NCBI RefSeq assembly: GCF_023159225.1
Contig: NC_063162.1
Location: 90,543,880-90,607,879, forward strand
Source of the DNA: Perognathus longimembris pacificus
Lineage: Eukaryota > Chordata > Mammalia > Rodentia > Heteromyidae
Direction of reading: 5' to 3'
DNA length: 64,000 bases
Part shown: piece after piece, positions 46,780 through 59,530 of the stretch
Position numbering within the stretch: the first letter of the stretch is position 1
How the letters are laid out: every line of letters starts with the position of its first letter
Notes under the pieces: model-generated
What the model was told of the DNA's origin: nothing
Databases searched by the model: none
What the model saw: only the letters and a program-made list of their open reading frames with translations
Program-made: the position numbers and the translations under genes

Positions 46780-46925
46780 CTGGAAGAGAGAAGGAGCCAA
46801 TGAGGACCAGGTTGTGGTAGATGTGTAGAGGCCTGCTGAAGTCAAGTCATTTCAGGTAATCTAATAACAGTCTTTGCTTAGTCACAGAGAAATCATCCTA
46901 CTCTGCAAAAATATTCACCCTACTC

Positions 46926-47176
46926 AATAGAAACCTTAGAAAAGTAATTCTCCATATGGTAAAACATGCAAAAGCAATACTTGCAAGACAATATGTTGGA
47001 AATTAACTGTACAACTTGTGTGTGGGGGGGACTTTGGGGAGGAAAGAAGGTGGAAGAAAAATAAGGGAGGGGCAACAAGTATGACAAGACACACACTCAC
47101 TACCTTATTTATGTAATTGTATACCACCTCTGTACCCTGTGTACACCACCTTGACAATAAAATTAAATATAAAAAA
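46926..47176 (+). repeat. L1-lineage 3' end, second copy of the family at 1222-1699
   Basis: Shares in order with 1500-1695: 'caatacttgcaaga', 'aactgtacaact', a G-run, 'gaagaaaaataagggagggg', 'ctcactaccttatttatg', 'cctctgtac' and 'caccttgacaataaa'. It ends in an A-rich tail. Confidence 0.65.
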
Positions 47177-47681
47177 AGACATTCGGTTGCAGAAGCACTT
47201 GTGACAATGAATAAAAAAGGAACGCATGTAGCTGAGATCTGAAGATCGTGGTTCTAAGATAGCCTTGGAAGAAAAATCTGATAGTCTTAGCCCCAATTAA
47301 TGAGCAAAAACTGGAAAAAGTGGAGTGTAGCTCAAGTGGTAAAGTGCCAGCCTTGAGCAAAAATACTAGCAAAAACTTGAGGTTCTGAATTTAAACCCCA
47401 CAGATAGCAATGAGTGTGGCTTTTATGTTATATGCCCTCAGTTACAATATTGGGAAGTAACTTAGTCTTTGTACATCTTAAAGTGCTGATCTGCACAATG
47501 CATATTATAACAAAAAGAGTTGATGTGAGAATTGAGATAAGATCATATAATGAATTTAATATTGCATAATGAATTTGACAATTATTAATGATGATCATTC
47601 ACTTAGCTAATGTTCATTTACTAAAGAGTGTCTAGTATAGTCAGGAGACTACTAGAGAAGGACATAGCAAATGAAGTCATC

Positions 47682-47925
47682 AAAAGGAGTCCTCCAGGGC
47701 TAGGAATATGGCCTAGTGGCAAGAGAGCTTGCCTTGTATATATGGAGCCCTGGGTTTGATTCCTTAGCACCACATATATAGAAATCGGCCAGAAGTGGCG
47801 CTGGGGCTCAAGTAGCAGAGCGCTAGCCTTGAGCAAAAAGAAGCCAGGGACAGTGCTCAGGCCCTGAGTTCAAGGCCCAGGACTGGCAAACAAAACAAAA
47901 ACAAAAACAAAAAAGGAGTCCTCCA
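47682..47925 (+). mobile_element. IDL-Geo SINE with 15 bp target-site duplication
   Basis: aaaaggagtcctcca at 47682-47696 and 47911-47925 brackets a full IDL-Geo ('gggctaggaatatggcctag', 'gccttgtatatatgg', Geo half) and an A-rich (caaaa)n tail. A B1-Geo begins at the next base or so after the right duplication. Confidence 0.93.
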
Positions 47926-48165
47926 AGCCCAGTGCTGGTGGCTCACGCCTATAATCCAAGGTACTCAGGGGACTGAGCTCTGAGGATCATGGTTCAAAGC
48001 CAGCCTGGGCAGGAAATTCTGAGACTCTTATCTCCAATTAACCAACTCAAAACTGGAAGTGGTGCTGTGGTTCAAAGTGGTAAAGCGCTAGAACTGAGCA
48101 AAAAGAGCTCAGGGACAACACTCAGGTCCTGTGTTCAAGCCCCGTGACCAAACAAAAACAAACAA
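47926..48165 (+). repeat. B1-Geo SINE
   Basis: Complete copy with a head close to consensus ('gtgctggtggctcacgcc') and a (caaa)n tail. It abuts the IDL-Geo before it. Confidence 0.88.
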
Positions 48166-48483
48166 ACAAAAACAAGAGTCATACATTCCTTGACTTTCTT
48201 AGTTCTTGCACTAACTACAGTAGGTCTTGAGAAGGTAGAATATTGTGGTACGATTATGCTCCTCATGGGTAGATTTGTTTTATTAATTCGTTTGGCATCA
48301 CCCAAATAATAATAAATTAGAGAAAAATTCCTAGACTCTTTCCTTGACTAGAGAAACATTTCAAGAATTGAACCTATTTTGATAATAAGATAAATCCAGG
48401 TGAGAAAGTCTTTCTAGAAATTTTGATGCCCAACTCATTCCCCTTCTTGTCATCAAGTAACTGGTTCTGAAAGCCATATCTAC

Positions 48484-48818
48484 CCTTCCTTCCTTCCTTC
48501 CTTCCTTCCTTCCTTCCTTCCTTCCTTCCTTCCTTCCTTCCTTCCTTCCTTCCTTCCTTCCTTCTTTCCTTCCTTCCTTCCTCCCTCCCTTTTTTTTTTC
48601 TTTTCTCATGCCTGAACTGGGTTTTAAACTCAGGGCCTGAGCACTGTCCCTGGCTTCTTTTTTGCTCAAGGCTAACACTCTGCCACTTGAGCCATAGCTC
48701 CCTGTCTGACTTTTTGATGGTTAATTGGAGATCATCCTCTCAAGGACTGTCCTTCTTGGGCTGATTTCTAACTGTAATCCTCAGATCTCAGCCTCCTGAG
48801 TAGCTATGACAACTATGG
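48484..48818 (-). repeat. (CCTT)n microsatellite at the tail of a minus B1-Geo SINE
   Basis: About 107 bp of (CCTT)n (48484-48590), then T-rich sequence and a minus-strand Geo/B1 element (48605-48818). On the minus strand the microsatellite continues the SINE's A-tail, the same arrangement as at 2311, 51290 and 61437. Confidence 0.9.
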
Positions 48819-48825
48819 GCATTTA

Positions 48826-49092
<267 letters not shown>

Positions 49093-51289
49093 CTATTATG
49101 AAACATGCAATTAAGAAAGTGAGCCCTGGTTATTTAAATTAGCATGGTAATTGTAGATAAAAACCACCTAAATATTTCAGATTTTGTTACTCTTAAAAAT
49201 TTGTGTCCCAACAAGGGCTGAAATCTATTCTGGGCCTTTGCTACAAATAAATGGCAATGTGCAGTAAGCACTTCCATTTCATTTGCATATCGAGTCTGAT
49301 CCCACACCAGACACCTTTGCCATTACGCTTCCTTCCATAAGAGACTTTTTTCCCCTCTAATAAAATAAGCCCACAGAAAGACAAATAATGAGCAAAAAGA
49401 GTTTTCCAGTAAACACAAATCCTTTTCCATTAAGTGATCTTACCATCTTTGTTCAAGTCACAGTGATTCAAAGTATTTTCAAATGGCAGAGGATCATTGG
49501 GTTCCTTTGCTTTGCTTCCAGCTAAGCCTCTGGAGGGCTCATGGCTCTGAGCCAGAATGTAGTACTCAGTGGATGGCGTCCTTATGGAAGTCAATCAGGC
49601 TAGCATCCTGAACCAGCCCACCTTTCCCGGCTGCCAGGTGCTCACCGTGATATGCAACACATCCCTGTGTCTCCATGGTTCCCCTACTACCAACAGTCCG
49701 TTACTCTGGTGATTCATCCCATGGAAGGATGAAGGAACGCTACTCATCCTGTGGTCCTTCATGTCATGCTGCTCAGCAGGTTCTTGCTTTCTCTCTAGAG
49801 GGTCCCACTGACTTCACTTTCCCTCATGGCTTCACTCAGCTTCCCAGACACTGGTGGTAGTAGTTGAAGGACCATGTCATTGTTGCCCAGACAAGAATGT
49901 ATGGATGGATAGACTCTTCTGATATAAGCATATAGCCAATAGCTGCATCGCACTAAAAGTGCAGTATGCGATTTATGTGTGGTCTGTTTTGTTTCAGTGG
50001 TACCCAGAGAGGCTAAAAAAAAAAAAAATCACTGTTCCCTTTTCAGACCTTATAACACAGGCATTTACTGTATCTCAAAGTTTACTTTTTTTCAAAAAAT
50101 GCATAATTGTCTGCTTTATATTAAGCATTGGGTGTCTGAATCACCAACACCTAGTAAAAGTGTTTAGCCATCTCTCTGAGATCTTATCTTGCAGTGGCAG
50201 TAGGCAGCCTAAATGTTTTTGGAATTTGGAACCAGGGCTAAAAATATTCAAGTCTACATTTTCTTGCTGCTTTAGCACCAGTCTCTGCAAATAAAAAGTC
50301 CCCCTATTCCTTTTTTGGTGGTACTAGTGCCTCATGCTTGCTAGGCAGACATCTACTACCACTTCAGTCAGCCATGCCTAGTCCTTTTTTAAAGTTATTT
50401 TTCAGGCAGGGATTTGCCTTTTTGTCCAGTGCTGGCCTCAGACCATAGTTACCACCCCATATGTAGCTGTGATCATAGGTTTATACTACCATGCTTGACT
50501 TTTAACTGAAATGAAGTCTTGCTAGCTTTCTGCCCTTGAGACATTTTGGATCTCTATCTCTCAAGTAGCTGTGATTACTGGAATATGCCAGGATACTCAA
50601 CCCTAAACTCTCACCTTCCTGAGTAGTTAGGATTACAGGTGTGAGCCCTGACATCAGCTTGAGTTTGGTTTACTTTAGAAATGATTTTTATTTTGGCACT
50701 AGATTTTCTTAGTTTTATATTTCTGGGGGAAACAATAATATGAAGATAAAGTTAAAATAAAAAAAACACTAAGAAGCTGGATTTTGCTTGGTGGCTTTTA
50801 ATTTCTAAGGAAATAACATTTTAGTTTTCAAGGTATATTGTAAAAAGCACAACAAATCTTTGGAACATGTAGTTTTGCATAAATTGGAGAAATGGTGCAG
50901 TGAAAAGAAGGAAAGAGAAACAATTTAAGAATGAAAGTAAAGAAGAACAAAAATAAAAATGGTTAGCATTTTACCATCCTTAAATTAAAATAAGCTATTA
51001 GGATGGTGAAGCTAGCAACCTGACAAATTACCAACAAAGTGAATGGCTTGGTTAAATGGGAACTTGCATTGAAAGATGTTTACAAGGTGGCAATATTTAT
51101 AAGAAACACGCTAATCATTCCAGTAGCATTAGTACTGCAGGACCTCACTGCAGTGAGGGAAATTGGATGCAAGGACTATTTCTACGTGTGTCACCATTGA
51201 GGAGATGGTGAGAGATGACCTGTGCTGTAAAGTTAGTGTGGTGGCCTCCCCCAAAGAAAAGGGCTTAGATTGATTATGTTGATTGTTTG

Positions 51290-51690
51290 CTCTTTCCTTT
51301 CCTCTTCTTTCCTTCCCTTCCCTTCCTTCCTCTTTCCTTTCCTCCCTCTCTCCTTCCCTCCCTCCCTCCCTTTCTTTTCATTCCTTCTTCCTTCCCTCTT
51401 CCTTCACCCTTCCTTCCTTCCTTCCTTCCTTCCTTCCTTCCTTCCTTCCTTCCTTCCTTCCTTCCTTCCTTCCTTCCTTCCTGTCAGTACTAGGATTTGA
51501 ATTTGGGGCTTCAAACTTGCTGGTGTTCTACCTACCACTTGAGCTACATCTTCAGTCTGGCTTTGGCTGATTAATTGGAGATAGGATATCTCTGATTTTT
51601 CTGCTTGATCTGGCTTCAAAGCACAATCCTCTGATCTTCATCTCCTCAATAGTTAAGATTATAAGCATAACCCAATAGTGCCCCACTTGC
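51290..51690 (-). repeat. (CCTT)n microsatellite at the tail of a minus B1-Geo SINE
   Basis: Mixed pyrimidine repeats become pure (CCTT)n at about 51410-51480, followed by 'gtcagtactaggatttgaatttgggg', the Geo end, and a diverged B1 head. Confidence 0.85.
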
Positions 51691-52572
51691 ATTTCCTTTT
51701 AATGAGTGTTAGAAAATTATTACCAAGAAAAAAATCACATAATAAACATTTCTTTCTAGAGTGGGTATTTCTATTTTTATTTTATGAGTTTGTGTACGTA
51801 GATATAAAAAGTCAGATGTTATAAGCACTTAAAATTACAATTACCCATGTCTGTGCTTTGCTATGCTAAAGTCTGGTGTACAGTTCACCAGGAATTTTTT
51901 TCAAAAAATTTCTGACATTTTTGTATCCCTGTCACAGCCAAATCATAGAGATATAGGATCTTACACATTAGTGTGGAAAGGAGACAATAAGCAAAAGGTA
52001 AGTACTCAGGAAAACTTCCAACTGTGACAGTACCCCAAGGAGAATATGACAGGGGCAGGAGGAGTACTGTGTGGCAAAGGGTGTCCAGGGAAGCCTTGGC
52101 ACTTGAAAAGGCTTGAAAGATAAGGAGCTAGCTGTGCAAAAACCCAGAGAAAATGAGGCAAGGCAACACAGCCAAGGCAAATGTCCTGAAGTTTAGAACT
52201 AGTTGGCATGTTCGTGAGGCAGAAAGAGATCAATCAGCTGCTGCAGGGAGCTGAGGAGGAGCCGGAGCTGGAGAGGCAGTAGGCCAGAGCACAAGCCTTG
52301 ACAGCCATGGGAGGAGTCTTGTTACCATTCCAAGTGCAGAAAAATATCCCAGAAGCAGTTTAAGTTTTAAAAGTCTTTTACATTTCCATGACCTTCTGGT
52401 TGCTAGAGGTAGAAGAGTTATAAGAGGGAAGATCAGAAGATCAGTTGTGTACATGGTTATGGATATGGACACGAGTAGGTTCAGGGTGCTGTGTGCAACA
52501 GGCAGAATGCTGGTGGAGAGAAGTCAAGTCTCAACATGAAGGTTAATCAAGTGTATTAAATATGAATACAAG

Positions 52573-53152
52573 CCAGACACAGGTGGCTCACGCCTATAAT
52601 ACTAGCTACTGAGGAGGCTGAGATCTGAGGATTGTGGTTAGAAGCTATCCTAGGCAGACAAATCAGAAAGGCTCTTATCTCCAATTCACCAACAAAAAGC
52701 CATAAGTGGTAGATCACCAGCCTTGAGCTAAAAGCCAAGAAAGAGTGTGAGGATCTGAGTTGGAGCCCCAGTACTGGCACAAACAAACTAAGAAACTGTG
52801 TACCCTGATATTGGGAAAAAATAGTTATATAGAGACTTTAAACTTTGCTTTTTTTCAACTAAGTTTATGTGAAATGCTGGCTACAAATAGACTGTATCCG
52901 CTGGGTGCCAGTGGCTCACACCTGTAATCCTAGTTACTCACGAGGCTAAGATCTGAGGATCACAGTTCCAAACCAGCCCAGGTAGGAAAGTCTGTGAGAT
53001 TCTTATCTTTAATTAGACAGAAAAACGTTAGAATAGTTGTGGCTCAAGTGATAGAGTACCAATCTTGAGCAAAAAAGAAAAGCTAAGGGACAGCACACAG
53101 GCACTAAGGTGCGTGTGCGCACATGTGCATGCGTGTGCGTGCGCACACACAC
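52573..53152 (+). repeat. two B1-Geo SINEs with an alternating GT/GC/CA tail
   Basis: Copies at 52573-52785 and 52901-53110 have the usual head and Geo parts. The tail of the second is a 40 bp tract of alternating purine and pyrimidine (gcgtgtgcgcacatgtgcat and on to 53152). Confidence 0.8.
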
Positions 53153-53251
53153 ATTTTTTTCAAGGAATATACAAAATGACCTCTTAGGCTAAGTAGCTAT
53201 TTAGGCTTATTTGGCAGAGTTACAATTCCAAAATTCCAGCTGTCTTCTTAC

Positions 53252-53458
53252 CTCAGGGAGACCTTCAATGAAAGAATGAATATTTGCTGCACTGGCAACT
53301 TCTTTTATGTCATCTAAAGGCACAGCTCTGCTGTTGTCACCGTAGGCAATGTTTTCAGCAATGCTACAGTTGAAGAGTACAGGCTCCTGAGAAACGATGG
53401 CGATTTGGGAACGGAGCCACTGAACATTCAATTCTCTGACATCGACACCGTCAAATAG
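53252..53458 (-). CDS. ABCB5: ABCB5 coding exon: NBD2 Q-loop region
   Basis: 207 bp, 69 codons, phase 0 at both ends. Acceptor CTCCTGGCAG precedes 53458 and the donor GTAAGA starts at 53251. It encodes [18 protein letters not shown], the Q-loop IVSQEPVLF, and the conserved [14 protein letters not shown], ending in SFIEGLPE. The length equals the ABCB1 counterpart. The neighbouring exon upstream ends in VKGLV, so the junction reads GLV-LFDG as expected. Confidence 0.95.
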
Positions 53459-55514
53459 CTGCCAGGAGCAGGATGAGAATGGTATGTTAAGATCTGAGAA
53501 CGGAATCATGTTACTGATCACTGCCTTCAAACATACACAAATCATAAGAAGAAAGTTAGGAATCCAAGCTATTTCAAAGTGCGGTGTTACTCAAGGAAGG
53601 CTCATTAATCATGCTGTATGGAAGCAAACAGCACATAACTCATCTGAAATACCAACTCCAAACTTACCTGGCATCTCTAGAAATGGCACTATATTCCAGA
53701 GAGCTGCCAGAGTCTGGAATAAACTCTGGAGCTCTGTCCTGAATCCACACAGAAAAGATCACTGTGTCCTAGAAGTGTAACAAGACCCTTTATTAAAGCG
53801 TACAGGAGACTAGGTGAAGACTGACATGGAAATGTGTCATTTTGCTCAGGGTTATGGGTAGTCACTGGAACAGTTTTGTTTCTCAAAAAAGATTCTAAGG
53901 GTACTGAGGATTTAACCCAGGGTCTTGTACATGCTATGGGAGTGCTCTACCACTGTGTTACACTCCCAGCCTACATGGATGCAGAAAACGTCCACCTTTT
54001 ATTTGCTGAACATGCAAATTATTTGATTGGGGGATTCTGTAAGTACCGATGGAACAGTTAAGACACCATTTTTTCACCCTCTGGGAGTTTCTATTCTAGC
54101 AGATAGAAGGAGGTAGTAAACCCATTAAAAAATAAGCTCAGAAAAAGAAAGTCCATTGAAGATAGAGCATTCAGACAGGCAATGATTGCCTCATGTAAGG
54201 ACTTGGGCAGATGGCGTGTGCTTAGGTATATGTTATCCATTGGAGGACTTCAAGGAGGGAATGTGTTAAGCTCTAGGCAAATAGATGAATGTGGCTTAGG
54301 TCACAGGGTCTTGTTGAATGATTCTAACTTGCAAATAATAATTTGCAGGAGAATGAGGATGAGCATGATAACCTGTGTTATTTTTAAGGGACCTATAGGT
54401 TTTTGTGTTGTTTTTTTTTTAATAGGAGGGAAGAGGCAGGACAAGAAATATTTTGTGTGTGTATGTGTGTGAAGGAAAGAGAGAGGAAAGAGAGGAAGTG
54501 TTCAGAGAGTAAAAAGAAGGAGAATCCATGGAGGAAAAGGAAGTGGAAATATGGAATACTTATATAACTATATAAAGAATAGTAGATTTAAATGTAAGAA
54601 AACAATCCTTGGGTTCAAAGGAGAAAGAAGTTACATGTTTTGAAAATCAGAATGTACACTTTAATACAACTGATTACATAAACTCTTAATCATGGGCAAA
54701 GTGCTTTTTTTTTTTTTTCTCTTGCCACTCAGGGTCTTACATTCTCACTTTTTTTTTCTGGTACTCTACCCTTTAAGCCACACCTCCACTTTCAGCTTTT
54801 TGCTTGTTAATTGGAGAATAAGAGTCTTAAGGATTTATCTAAGATAGTGTTGAATGGAGGTCCTCAGATCTCAGTACCCTGAGCAGTTAGGATTACTGGT
54901 ATGAATCTCTTTGAATAAGGTTTTGATAATGGGGCCTGAGGTTGGCCATCAACAATAGCCAAAGCCTGAACTGAGGAGGAGGAAGAACTCTTTTCTCTGT
55001 CTTAAAGCAGAACAGAATAAAAAGCTCTGATAAGGGCCCGAAGGACCTTCCCTATACCCACATTCTAAATAATCCAATGGCTTTAGGTTCTTACACTTCA
55101 AAGTCCTGCTCATCATTTTTGTATTGTCTACATGTATTTCTGGTTAATGGTTGGGATGGAGGGTTTTAAAAATTTGTTTTTAATTCTTTTATTTTTGCTG
55201 GTTCTGGGGCTTTCCTGCTCAAGGCTATCTCTCTACCGCTTCATCCACAGCTCCACTTCTGGCTTTCTGTGGTTAACTGGAGATAAGAGTCTCATGGACT
55301 TTTCTGCCTGGGCTGGCTTCTAACTGAGATCTTCTGATCTCAGCTTCCTGAGTAGCTAGGATTACAGCCACCAGTGCTCGGTGAGTTTTGTTTTGTTGTT
55401 TTTAATTTGTGTATTGTTTGCTCTTCTCAAACCACCAAGTATGCTCAAGTCCAAACAAATGTTTTAGAATGGTACCATTAACCAGAGACTTGGGAGCATC
55501 AAATACCATCTTAC
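53459..55514 (-). other. ABCB5: ABCB5 intron with SINE copies
   Basis: 53890-53975 is an ID element (minus). 54715-54905 and 55190-55385 are minus B1-Geo copies. The rest holds no recognisable feature. Confidence 0.7.
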
Positions 55515-55712
55515 CACAAGTCCTTTCACAGGGTCATAAAACCTCTGCAGAAGCTGCACTGAGGTGCTTTTCCCACAGCCGCTGCTCCCAACAAATGCTA
55601 CTGTCTTCCCTTTCTCAATGCAGAGGGACAAGTCACGCAGGATGAGGACATCTGGGCGACAAGGGTAGAAGAAAGAGACTTCTTGGAACTCTAAGTTCCC
55701 TTCGCACGTGTC
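55515..55712 (-). CDS. ABCB5: ABCB5 coding exon: NBD2 Walker A
   Basis: 198 bp, 66 codons, phase 0. Acceptor CCTTTCACAG precedes 55712 and the donor GTAAGA starts at 55514. It encodes [21 protein letters not shown], which includes the A-loop Tyr that stacks on adenine, then Walker [10 protein letters not shown] and [12 protein letters not shown]. The last codon is GTG immediately before GTAAGA, so a second GT lies 3 bp upstream of the used donor. The family match favours the downstream one. Confidence 0.95.
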
Positions 55713-56645
55713 CTGTGAAAGGAAGGTGACTGTTTAGCAGGGTGATTTAGGAAGGTTTTAACTCATGAAAGTACTTTCTAAAACTTCTCATTTTACTTTT
55801 AACCACCACACATTCATTTTCATAGAGCTGTCTACTCAGTGTGCAAATTCATCATTTTTGTTAGTGTTTTAGATTCATGTTTCTTGTTATGTTCACTGGG
55901 CTTTACCGAGGCTTCCAAAAAGGAAATACTTTCTTCCATTTGGCTAAGCAGATTGGGCCTGGTCTGCCCATTCTACAGACTACATGTTTGACTAGTTTCT
56001 CGGAATAAATAACTTTTAAACTTGTTTGTGCTTCACAGATCTTTATGTATCATTCAGAAGATCCTGGGTCCCCATAAACTATATGCATAAATGCTATTTT
56101 ATTAGTTAGACTATATTTTGCAGATTTTTTTTAATGGAATCTAAGATGAGCTGTGTGACTTTTTTGTTTCTGCTTAGTCATGGTGCTTGAACTCAGGGCC
56201 TGGGCACTGTCCCTGAGCTTGTTTTGCTCAAGGCTTACACTCTACCACTTGAGCCACAGCGCCACCTCTGGCCTTTTCTGTTTATGTGATACTGAGAAAT
56301 TGAACCCAGGGCTTCATGCATGCTAGGCACTCTACTACTATGCCACATTCCCAGCTTAGACTACATTTTACAGTTAATGTACACTATGGCCTGATTGGGA
56401 TATATCTTTATTTTCCACTGACCATTACTGTGCAGTGACACTTGCATGAAATCTTAGTGTTTTGTCTGTGTTTTAATTTCCTTTGTGATTGATGATTTCT
56501 ATCAACACCAATGGTGTTGGGAAAAAAAGTTTTCAGAATTGCTACTACATGATGATGGAATTTCCTTTTACATTTTTGGCTCATAAAGATTTAGGGCAGG
56601 GGTGCTTTTGAAATTATTGTTTGCTCCCAATTGCTTGTGTTGCGC

Positions 56646-56676
<31 letters not shown>

Positions 56677-58307
56677 TGTGTGTGTTTTGCCGAGGATAAA
56701 ACCCAGGGTTTGAAGTGGTAGGCACTACCGCTGAACTATAGCATCATATACTTTCAAAAGTCATATGTCTTTAAGATAATAAATTCATCTCTCACATTTT
56801 TTGAAATAAATAGCAGCGGCAAGCTGGACACTGGTGGCTCATACCTATAATCCTAGCTAGTCAGGAGGTTGAGATCTGAGGACTGAGGTTCAAAGCTATT
56901 CCAGGCAGGAAAGTCTGTGAGACTCCTATTTCCAATTAACCACCAAAAGCCAGAAATAGAGCTGTAGCTCAGGTAGTACAGTGCAAACTTTGAGCACAAA
57001 AGCTCATGAACGATGCCCAGGTACTGAGATCAAGGAATGGGATTAGTGTGTGCACACTCTAAAGACACTCTAAAGACAAAAGACTCTTATTACATCCTTT
57101 TCTTCCCAAAAGACAAATGTGAAAACTTATTTGATAGTAATGTGAATTTAAGCCTTATAGTTTGATAGTTTAAGGATCTTTGCATTTACTGTTAACAATG
57201 CACATTCCTTTCAATAGTTACACAGCTGCTGTATTATGTTAAACTGTTACATTATGTTAAACTGTTACATATATAAACATCTTATAAAAATTCTATAAAG
57301 AAATAGCATAGTTTTAAAGGTAAAATTTAAATATATGCTTAATATGATTCCATCTTTTTAATTTAAAATATCTAGAAATATATATATATATATATATATT
57401 TGTCTATTGTGGGGCTAGAAGTCAAGGCCTGGGTAGAGCTCTATCACTTTGACACACAGCTCCATTTCTGGTTTTTGAGTGGTTCATTAAGGATATGAGT
57501 CTTATGGACATTTCTGCCTGGGCTGGCTTGGAACTGCAATTCTCAGATCTCAGTCTCCTGATTACAGGCTTGAGCCAATAGTGCCTGGCTTAGAAAGTTT
57601 TAAAAATTAAATATATAGTTAATGTACAGGCTGTTGTTTAGAGGCTCATTTTGTAATTATTTAATTCTTATCCATTCTCATTAAATACTCAGTTTTTAAA
57701 GAACGTATGGCAAATTATGTGTGCCAATTTAATAAATATCATTCCTTTTTATTCTCTTATGTATGTCTGAAAATATATTGCTTAGGAAAAACAGTTTGAA
57801 GTCACAAACATTATTTCCTTTGCATGCCATCAGAGGAAGAAAAGAATAAAATTGTGTGAAAATATTTATCTAAGAGTAAAACTTAAATCTGCTGCTATCT
57901 AAATGTATTTTGGTAGGCTAATTTTCTTTTTCTTTCGGTCATGGGGCTTGAACTTAGGGCCTGGATACTGTCCCTGAGGTCTTTTTTGCTCAAGGCTAGC
58001 ACTCTACCATTTTGAGCCACTTCTGTTTCTTATGTGGCTAATTGGAGGTAAGAGTCTCATAGACTTTCCTGCCTAGGCTGGCCTCAAACTGTGATCCTCA
58101 GATCTCAACCTCCTGAATAGTTAGGAATATAGCCATGAGCCATGTGCACTCAGTAAAATATGTATTTTAATGTGAAGTTTGTTAACACTATGAAATTCTT
58201 TCCTACAAATTTTTAACTCCTTATGTTACTTGAGAACTTTCTTTTGCAAGTCTAACAAATAATATTTTCTTTTAGTAAGTGGACACTTAAAGCAAATTTT
58301 TGCTTAC
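55713..58307 (-). other. ABCB5: ABCB5 intron with SINEs and Z-DNA-type repeat
   Basis: 56160-56357 is a minus IDL-Geo. 56641-56686 is (CG)n(TG)n. 56690-56750 is ID-like (minus). 56825-57045 is a plus B1-Geo. 57379-57399 is (TA)n, followed by a minus Geo element to about 57595. 57925-58145 is a minus B1-Geo. Confidence 0.75.
56641..56686 (+). repeat. (CG)n(TG)n alternating purine-pyrimidine tract
   Basis: About 20 bp of pure CG alternation run directly into about 26 bp of TG alternation. It lies inside an ABCB5 intron next to an ID-like fragment. Confidence 0.95.
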
Positions 58308-58464
58308 TGGTTTTTTTCCTTTTTGACTGTAGCTGTCTATCGTTGGTTTCCTTTCCAACAAAGCAAACAGATGAGCTGCTCCGGATTTGGCTTTGGAATA
58401 CTCAGGAGCCAGAACGAGTGTTTCTCCCATGGCCATGGCTCCATACGCAATAGCAGTAAACACT
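58308..58464 (-). CDS. ABCB5: ABCB5 coding exon: TM12 and linker to NBD2
   Basis: 157 bp. Acceptor TTTTAATAG precedes 58464 and the donor GTAAGC starts at 58307. The first base completes an Ile codon split with the previous exon (AT|A). The exon then reads VFTAIAYGAMAMGETLVLAP (TM12 region) and EYSKAKSGAAHLFALLERKP, ending in GKKP. This sequence type is specific to ABCB5 among the B subfamily. Confidence 0.95.
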
Positions 58465-58811
58465 CTATTAAAAGACAAGTGCGGATCTTAGGTGCATTTT
58501 AAGACAGTATAGCTCTGGAGTGAAGGAGAAAGTGGTCCTGAGTGTACACTTTTGGCAGACACAGTACTAGTGATGCTGAAAGGCCAATCCTAGGCATCTC
58601 TCTTCGGGTGTTACACTGTGTCTGTACACAAAACCCACTTCAATCTGGGTAATCTTAAACATTTTTCTTCTACACAGATGAAAGATTCCAACTAGAGAAT
58701 ATGAAACCTCCTCAACACCAGGCTTGTTTGGAGATTGACAGAGAATGCCACTGATAATGAGAAGAATGAATTTGCAGTAAAGACAGAATCTATACAGAGA
58801 TACATGGATAT

Positions 58812-58893
58812 CTTCTTCTTCTTCTTCTTCTTCTTCTTCTTCTTCTTCTTCTTCTTCTTCTTCTTCTTCTTCTTCTTCTTCTTCTTCTTCTTC
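58812..58893 (+). repeat. (TTC)n trinucleotide microsatellite
   Basis: About 27 uninterrupted TTC units (GAA on the transcribed ABCB5 strand), in an intron, followed by a (CCT)n-like tail. Confidence 0.97.
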
Positions 58894-59530
58894 CTCCTTC
58901 TCTCCTTCCCTCCCTCCCGTCCACCCCTCCTCCTCATATAGTGTAGTTAGGACAGATAATTGAAGCTAAATTATTATCTGCTGCATTTGTGTTATGCAAC
59001 TGAGAAAACAAAAATGAAAATACTACTTTTCTTAAGGTTTCCATAAATAAAATCTCGCTAAAATGATACTTTAGCTAAGCCTAGAAAAAGAGCTTTGATC
59101 TTATAAATTTGTGTGGTCTCAGTTTTAAGATGTGTTCAATAAAATAGTAGGCAGGAAAGTGCTATCAAATATTTACAGAATTGAAGCATATCACATGTCA
59201 ATTGTTACGATTTTCTTCTTATTTTCAATTTCATTTTAGATATGGAAGGACTATACTGAGTAATGCATCCAAATATCAGCTGAAGGTATATTCCAGTTGC
59301 AACAGACAAGTTTTAGGGCAGTAAACATTAGACATAAATTAGACATATCAATAAAAAGACATCTCAGAGCTAGGGGTTGGTATACTTAAGAGGCTACTTA
59401 AGAGGCTGAGATCTGAGGACTGAGATTCAAAGCCAGCCAGGGCAGGGAAGTCCACAAGACTTATTTTCAGTCAAAACAAGCAACAATCCAGAAATGGAGG
59501 CACGGCTCTAATGGTAGAGTGCCAGCTTTG

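Larger units (their letters stand above)
49093..53251 (-). other. ABCB5: ABCB5 intron with ID/B1, (CCTT)n and SINE copies
   Basis: 49093-50305 holds nothing recognisable. 50313-50380 is an ID-like fragment (minus). 50390-50660 holds old B1-like fragments (minus). 51290-51482 is a pyrimidine/(CCTT)n microsatellite attached to a minus B1-Geo (51484-51690). 52573-52785 and 52901-53110 are plus B1-Geo copies, the second ending in an alternating purine-pyrimidine tract (53111-53152). Confidence 0.75.

Noticed and set aside
58287..58478. Open frames in the ABCB5 region that begin with Met and run into introns
   Set aside because: Splice acceptors and donors inside them define the real exon limits. 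The extra residues are translated intron.
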